A stretch of DNA of 8,120 bases from CAYTQK01 sp964439745 (lineage in GTDB: Bacteria > Desulfobacterota > Desulfobacteria > Desulfobacterales > Desulfosudaceae): assembly GCA_964439745.1 (NCBI GenBank), contig CAYTQK010000151.1, positions 1 through 8,120 of the forward strand, written 5' to 3'. The position numbers and the translations under genes were made by a program. Position 1 is the first letter of the stretch, and the number at the start of each line of letters is the position of its first letter. A model generated the notes under the pieces. It was not told the origin of the DNA. It saw nothing but the letters and a program-made list of their open reading frames with translations, and did no database searches. Positions 4,488 through 8,120 of the stretch are shown here, piece after piece.

Positions 4488-5936
4488 ATTCATCTTGCCA
4501 ATAAAATTCAGATTATCAGCTATCCCGACAGCCTGGGGAAAAATCTGCAGGAGATGCATTACGTCCTGAAACGATACGTGTCCCTGGCCGCCGGCGGCGT
4601 TCATATCCTGCCCTTTTACCCCTCTTCGGCCGACCGGGGCTTTGCCCCCCTGACCTACTACCAGGTGGATCCGGCCTTCGGCACCTGGCAGGACATCGCC
4701 ATGATCCAGGAGGATTTTGATCTGACCATCGATTTCATGGTCAATCACATTTCCCGCCAGTCAAAGTATTTTGTCGATTACCTGGAAAAACGGGACAAAT
4801 CCGTTTTTGCCGACATGTTCTTGAGTTTTGACAAGCTGTCGCCGCACGGAGAGATCAGCGAAGCCGACCTGGAGAAGGTCTATACCCGCAAGCCGGCCCC
4901 GCCGTACCAGTTTATCGAACGCCCCGACGGTTCCGTGGAAAAGATCTGGGCCACCTTTGACCGGGAACAGATTGACCTGGACATCAAGTCGCCGGTGACC
5001 CGGGAAATTTTCCGGGATTTCCTGATTTTTCTGTCCCGCCGGAAACCGGAAATCATCCGCCTGGATGCCTTTGCCTACACCACCATCAAAATCGGCACCA
5101 ATTGTTTTTTCGTGGAGCCCGAAGTCTGGGATCTGCTGCAGATGCTGCACGATTTTACCGCCCCCTTCGGCACCCAGCTGCTGCCGGAAATCCACGAACA
5201 CTATACCTACCAGCTGAAACTGGCGGAAAAGGGGTACTGGGTGTACGATTTTGCCCTGCCCATGCTGGTTTTGCACACCCTCTACCATCATACCAATCAG
5301 CGCCTGCTCCACTGGCTGCGGATCTGCCCCCGCCGGCAATTTACCACGCTCGACACCCACGACGGCATCGGCATCGTGGATGTGGCCGATCTGCTGTCGC
5401 CCGAAGAGATCGACAAAACCATTCACGGGTTGTACGAAAAAGGGTCCAATATCAAACGCCGCTACTCCGGAACGGACTACAACAACCTGGACATCTACCA
5501 GATCAACTGCACCTATTATTCCGCCCTGGAAGGCAATGACGACTCCTACCTGGCCGCCCGGACCATTCAATTCTTTTCCCCGGGCATTCCCCATGTCTAT
5601 TACGTGGGGCTGCTGGCCGGCGAAAACGACATCGAACTGGTGGAAAAAACCCGCAACGGCCGGGACATCAACCGGCACAATTACACCCTGGATGAAATCG
5701 ACCGGGAGATGAACCGGGAAGTGGTGCGGCGGCTCATCCGCCTAATGGAGTTCCGCAGCAATTATCCGGCCTTCGACGGGGACCTGACCATTGAAGACAC
5801 CCCGGAAAACCAGCTTTCCCTGACCTGGCAAAAGGATCACTTCCGGACCACTGCCCATATTGATCTGGTCAGCTACCAGTCCGTCATTACCTATACGGAC
5901 ACGGGTTCGGATACGGAAAAGACCTTTCGGGTCTGA
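4488..5936 (+). CDS. GH13 sucrose-phosphorylase-type enzyme (subfamily 18-like)
   Basis: A cytoplasmic glucoside phosphorylase with a TIM-barrel; from ATT 4488 it has 482 residues. Phosphorolysis of sucrose would give alpha-glucose 1-phosphate and fructose. Compared from memory with Bifidobacterium adolescentis sucrose phosphorylase, the order is the same: NKIQIISYPDSLG (beta-1), GGVHILPFYP, DFMVNHIS, IIRLDAFAY with nucleophile Asp193, LLPEIHEHY with acid/base Glu234, TTLDTHDGIG with stabiliser Asp292, LDIYQINCTYYSAL (Asp335, Gln338), then VYYVGLLAG and NGRDINRHNY. The upstream start gives catalytic numbers within 1-2 of the reference, whereas ATG 4554 would delete beta-1. No ATG/GTG/TTG fits, so the start is ATT or a base has been lost near 4480. 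A fructokinase-like gene 17 nt upstream supports sucrose. Loop residues Y132-T-R-K135 differ from the usual YRPR, so a glucosylglycerate, glucosylglycerol or sucrose-phosphate phosphorylase is possible. Confidence 0.85.
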   Translation: MHLANKIQIISYPDSLGKNLQEMHYVLKRYVSLAAGGVHILPFYPSSADRGFAPLTYYQVDPAFGTWQDIAMIQEDFDLTIDFMVNHISRQSKYFVDYLEKRDKSVFADMFLSFDKLSPHGEISEADLEKVYTRKPAPPYQFIERPDGSVEKIWATFDREQIDLDIKSPVTREIFRDFLIFLSRRKPEIIRLDAFAYTTIKIGTNCFFVEPEVWDLLQMLHDFTAPFGTQLLPEIHEHYTYQLKLAEKGYWVYDFALPMLVLHTLYHHTNQRLLHWLRICPRRQFTTLDTHDGIGIVDVADLLSPEEIDKTIHGLYEKGSNIKRRYSGTDYNNLDIYQINCTYYSALEGNDDSYLAARTIQFFSPGIPHVYYVGLLAGENDIELVEKTRNGRDINRHNYTLDEIDREMNREVVRRLIRLMEFRSNYPAFDGDLTIEDTPENQLSLTWQKDHFRTTAHIDLVSYQSVITYTDTGSDTEKTFRV

Positions 5937-5955
5937 GACCGGCCATGGGGCCGTC
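5937..5955 (+). other. Stem-loop directly after the phosphorylase stop codon
   Basis: GAC 5937-5939 and GGCC 5941-5944 pair with GGCC 5949-5952 and GTC 5953-5955, with a bulged C and an ATGG loop. It starts at the first base after TGA. There is no T-run, so it is at best a 3' end stabilising structure or a factor-dependent stop. Confidence 0.35.
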
Positions 5956-5972
5956 ACCCGCCATGAAAAACC

Positions 5973-6000
5973 TTTACACCCCCGGCCGGATTGGTATACT
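5973..6000 (+). promoter_or_regulatory. Sigma70-type promoter for the DUF1538 gene
   Basis: TTTACA at 5973-5978 (5 of 6) and TATACT at 5995-6000 (5 of 6) are separated by 16 nt. A start near 6007 gives a leader of about 48 nt before GTG 6055. This separates the membrane-protein gene from the phosphorylase operon. No clear operator is visible. Confidence 0.6.
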
Positions 6001-6054
6001 GCGCAAATACGGGTGGGCCGTGGATATTTCAACATTTCAAAAAACGGGTAAAAA

Positions 6055-7992
6055 GTGGGCCGGTCCAGATCGCAGCGGATTCATATCAATTTCAGGCAGG
6101 CCTTGTCCCTGCTCTTGCCGTACATCAAGGATCGCCTGCTGACCCAAATCCGGTCCGTCTGGCTGATTATCCTTTACCTCGTCTTTTTCCAGACAATCAT
6201 CCTGCAAATCCGTATATTTGAAGCCACTGTTATCGCCCTGGGCATCGGCCTGGTGGTGGTGGGGCTGACCCTGTTCATGGAGGGGTTGTTTCTGGGGCTG
6301 ATGCGCCTGGGCAGCCTGATCGGCAGCGGACTTCCCCGCAAATCGCCCGTCTGGGTGGTGCTGATATTCGCCCTGGTGCTGGGGTTCCTGGCCACCCTGG
6401 CCGAACCCTCTATCCAGGTTTTACAGATGGCGGGCATGTCGGTAAAGGCCTGGGAAGCCCCGCTGCTGTTTTTGCTGCTGAACCGGTACCCTCATTTCCT
6501 GATCTATGCTGTGGGGGCGGGCGTGGGGGTGGCGGTGTTCCTGGGCATGTTCCGCTTTTATTACAACATTTCACTGAAACCCTTTATTTACCTGTTGGTC
6601 ACAGCACTGGCAGGTGCCACGGTCTGGGCCAGCCTGGATCCCAACCTGGCCAGCATCGTCGGCCTGGCCTGGGATTGCGGCGCCGTGACCACCGGCCCGG
6701 TGACCGTCCCCCTGGTTCTGGCCCTGGGCATCGGCGTCTCCCGCATGGTGGGGGTGACCGAGTCCGGCACCACCGGATTCGGCGTGGTGACCCTGGCCTC
6801 CCTCCTCCCCGTGGTGACCGTGCTGGCGCTGGGCACCGGGTTCAACCCGGCCGTGCCCGATCCCATGAGCCGGTCCGATTTCTTCAATGAACAAAACAGG
6901 AGCCGCGTGCAGGTGCTGTTTGAAACGCCGGCCGATTTTGAACAATACCGGCTGATGGCAGCCGCCCCGGACCGGGCGGAATCCCCGACAGCCATGACCG
7001 GCCAGACCGGCACGGGGCCGGCTGTCGACATGACGGACTTGCTGCAGCGCAACATCGGCGCCGCCCTGAAGGCCATCGGCCTGTTGACGGTTCCCATTTT
7101 TCTGGGCTTTTTTCTCCTGGTACGGGAGCGACTGCCCCACCCTGATGAAATTTTCTTAGGCCTTTTCTTCTGCGTGGCCGGCCTGGCTGTTTTCAGCATC
7201 GGCATTGAACTGGGCCTGGGTAAACTGGGCACCCAGGTGGGAGAAAAACTGCCGGCCGCGTTCAAGCCCGTCCCCATCCCGGAAGGCGGCCGGACCATCA
7301 AAAATTTTGATCCGGCCATTGTCCAGACAGCCATTACCGATGAGGGAACGCGGCATCGATTCTTTTTCACGCCCAAAGGGGACCACCTGGTAACAATCCC
7401 TTATCAACCGGAACATTTTGATCCCGCTGCCCGTCAATATCATTATATCCCGGTCAAGGGTCCCCTGTTTGGTGACGGCGCCTCCTGGCCGGGGGTCCTG
7501 GTGGTGGTGGTGTTCGCCTTTATCATGGGATATGGTGCCACCCTGGCGGAACCGGCCTTGAACGCCCTGGGCGTCACCGTGGAAGACGTCACCGCCGGGG
7601 CATTGCGCAAATCCCCGCTGATGCAGGCCGTGGCCGTGGGGGTGGGAAGCGGCATTGCCCTGGGCGTGATGAAGATCATCTTTTCTTTTTCCCTGGCCTG
7701 GATCCTGGTCCCGGCCTATCTGTTGCTGCTCCTGGTCACCCGGTTTTCCACGGAAGATTTCGTCAACATCGGCTGGGACAGCGCCGGCGTTACGACCGGC
7801 CCCATCACGGTACCCCTGGTACTGGCCATCGGCCTGGGCATCGGTTCACAGGTGGGCGTGGTGGAAGGTTTCGGCATCCTGGCCGCCGCCTCGGTCTGTC
7901 CCATTCTGACGGTGCTGCTGCTGGGTCTTCATATCAACCGGAAACAGCGGGCAGCTTTGGCCGAGGCAGCCGCTGACGACGAGGACCGCTAA
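6055..7992 (+). CDS. Polytopic membrane protein with duplicated DUF1538 domain
   Basis: A 645-residue inner-membrane protein, probably a transporter or channel; substrate unknown. It is an internal duplication. ATLAEP occurs at 113-118 and 495-500. WDCGAVTTGPVTVPLVLALG (from Trp206) is mirrored by WDSAGVTTGPITVPLVLAIG (from Trp574). The WDxxxVTTGPxTVPxVLAxG block is the DUF1538 hallmark. Each half has several hydrophobic segments. A hydrophilic linker at ~275-330 joins the halves, and a second polar stretch at ~398-477 interrupts only the second half. The start is GTG 6055: an in-frame TAA at 6049-6051 excludes anything longer, and no strong Shine-Dalgarno is seen. It has its own promoter and no visible partner gene. 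From memory DUF1538 proteins occur as single long or paired short genes; their function is not settled. The family call is firm, the transport role is inference. Confidence 0.88.
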   Translation: MGRSRSQRIHINFRQALSLLLPYIKDRLLTQIRSVWLIILYLVFFQTIILQIRIFEATVIALGIGLVVVGLTLFMEGLFLGLMRLGSLIGSGLPRKSPVWVVLIFALVLGFLATLAEPSIQVLQMAGMSVKAWEAPLLFLLLNRYPHFLIYAVGAGVGVAVFLGMFRFYYNISLKPFIYLLVTALAGATVWASLDPNLASIVGLAWDCGAVTTGPVTVPLVLALGIGVSRMVGVTESGTTGFGVVTLASLLPVVTVLALGTGFNPAVPDPMSRSDFFNEQNRSRVQVLFETPADFEQYRLMAAAPDRAESPTAMTGQTGTGPAVDMTDLLQRNIGAALKAIGLLTVPIFLGFFLLVRERLPHPDEIFLGLFFCVAGLAVFSIGIELGLGKLGTQVGEKLPAAFKPVPIPEGGRTIKNFDPAIVQTAITDEGTRHRFFFTPKGDHLVTIPYQPEHFDPAARQYHYIPVKGPLFGDGASWPGVLVVVVFAFIMGYGATLAEPALNALGVTVEDVTAGALRKSPLMQAVAVGVGSGIALGVMKIIFSFSLAWILVPAYLLLLLVTRFSTEDFVNIGWDSAGVTTGPITVPLVLAIGLGIGSQVGVVEGFGILAAASVCPILTVLLLGLHINRKQRAALAEAAADDEDR

Positions 7993-8024
7993 CCATTAGA
8001 TTTCATGAATTTTTTCGACTATAG

Positions 8025-8039
8025 TTGTTTAATCAACAA
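8025..8039 (+). other. AT-rich hairpin in the 3' tail
   Basis: TTGTT 8025-8029 pairs with AACAA 8035-8039 around TAATC. It lies 33 nt after the membrane-protein stop. No T-run follows, so it is a weak terminator candidate at most. Confidence 0.25.
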
Positions 8040-8054
8040 ACTTCAGTTGGTTAT

Positions 8055-8085
8055 TGATGACGGCTTCGTAAAAAGTCTTTTTTAC
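8055..8085 (+). repeat. Possible dispersed intergenic repeat with a 7-bp hairpin
   Basis: GATGACGGCTTCGTAAAAAG begins at 8056. It resembles a short element (GACTTTTTACGAnnnCGTCA on the other strand) that I recall as common between genes in sulfate-reducing Desulfobacterota; this is memory, not a search. Locally, GTAAAAA 8068-8074 pairs perfectly with TTTTTAC 8079-8085 around GTCT. The hairpin is symmetrical and could also stop transcription from either side. Confidence 0.35.
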
Positions 8086-8093
8086 AGGCAGTG

Positions 8094-8113
8094 TTAAGTT
8101 TTAAGTGATTAAG
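8094..8113 (+). repeat. Three spaced TTAAG repeats
   Basis: TTAAG occurs at 8094-8098, 8101-8105 and 8109-8113, with offsets of 7 and 8 nt, in a strongly AT-rich end of the window. The run may continue past the edge. It is too short to assign a role. Confidence 0.3.
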
Positions 8114-8120
8114 TATTTAA

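Noticed and set aside
4480..4569. Short frame from ATG 4480 as a separate leader peptide
   Set aside because: It is 1 nt from the ribosome site, gives about 29 residues with no similarity to anything, and runs out of frame through the phosphorylase beta-1 region.
4761..5678. 305-residue open frame on the minus strand opposite the phosphorylase
   Set aside because: It mirrors the codon bias of the GH13 gene, has low-complexity Gly/Val/Gln-rich composition and no recognisable motif; the + strand frame has all catalytic motifs.
5251..5712. Alternative + strand frames of about 150 residues within the phosphorylase
   Set aside because: Thr/Pro/Ser-rich out-of-frame translations typical of GC-rich genes; no start signals or motifs.
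5934..5966. TGA stop of the phosphorylase followed at once by a stem-loop, as in bacterial selenocysteine sites
   Set aside because: Read-through would add only nine codons before another TGA, family homology does not extend past the stop, and the loop is not a convincing SECIS.
6588..7376. 262-residue and 189-residue open frames on the minus strand opposite the DUF1538 gene
   Set aside because: Arg/Pro/Ser-rich and Gly/His/Gln-rich shadow translations of a GC-rich coding strand, without ribosome sites or domains.
8005..8097. 30-codon frame in the AT-rich tail
   Set aside because: No ribosome site, composition of intergenic DNA, and it runs through the suspected repeat and hairpins.
1..8120. 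CRISPR array, tRNA, rRNA, integrase or transposase
   Set aside because: I looked for regularly spaced repeats, cloverleaf-like sequences and transposase or integrase motifs on both strands and saw none.

Overview
The window reads as chromosomal DNA of an anaerobic, GC-rich Gram-negative bacterium, most likely a sulfate-reducer-type Desulfobacterota (Desulfobacterales-like). Grounds are the high GC with strong third-position bias, an Fe4-domain plus DUF3786 protein, a stand-alone eight-cysteine ferredoxin, and a radical SAM gene directly behind a probable rnc. This is inference from gene content; no 16S or other strong marker is present. All genes lie on the + strand and no mobile-element gene, CRISPR array, tRNA or rRNA is visible.

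Layout. (1) 1-1082: the last codons of a gene that looks like ribonuclease III overlap by 17 nt a radical SAM gene of the Elp3/coproporphyrinogen-oxidase-like class. (2) 1083-1706: a small 2x[4Fe-4S] ferredoxin-like gene lies between two AT-rich regulatory gaps. These gaps share sequence blocks, and the second carries a promoter, an inverted repeat over its -10 box and an intrinsic-terminator-like hairpin just before the next gene. (3) 1707-2702: a SAM-dependent O-methyltransferase of the dimerising winged-helix family. (4) 2759-5936: a tight run of three genes (Fe4/DUF3786 protein, PfkB-family fructokinase-like kinase, GH13 sucrose-phosphorylase-type enzyme) with gaps of 5 and 17 nt. (5) 5973-7992: a good sigma70-like promoter followed by a GTG-initiated membrane protein with two DUF1538 repeats. 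(6) 7993-8120: AT-rich tail with hairpins and short repeats.

How the genes may work together. The GH13 phosphorylase and PfkB kinase form a logical pair: phosphorolysis of sucrose (or a related glucoside) gives glucose 1-phosphate plus fructose, and the kinase makes fructose 6-phosphate. No sugar transporter is visible here, so turnover of an internally made glucoside or compatible solute is as plausible as uptake.

Most notable observations. The phosphorylase lacks any ATG/GTG/TTG that would cover its first beta strand; a well-placed Shine-Dalgarno points to an ATT start at 4488, or else to a 1-base frameshift next to an ATG at 4480. Any promoter for the methyltransferase must be read through an intrinsic-terminator-like hairpin. 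The DUF1538 protein is an asymmetric duplication, with a soluble insert of about 70-80 residues in only one half. I see no clearly undescribed multi-gene system.
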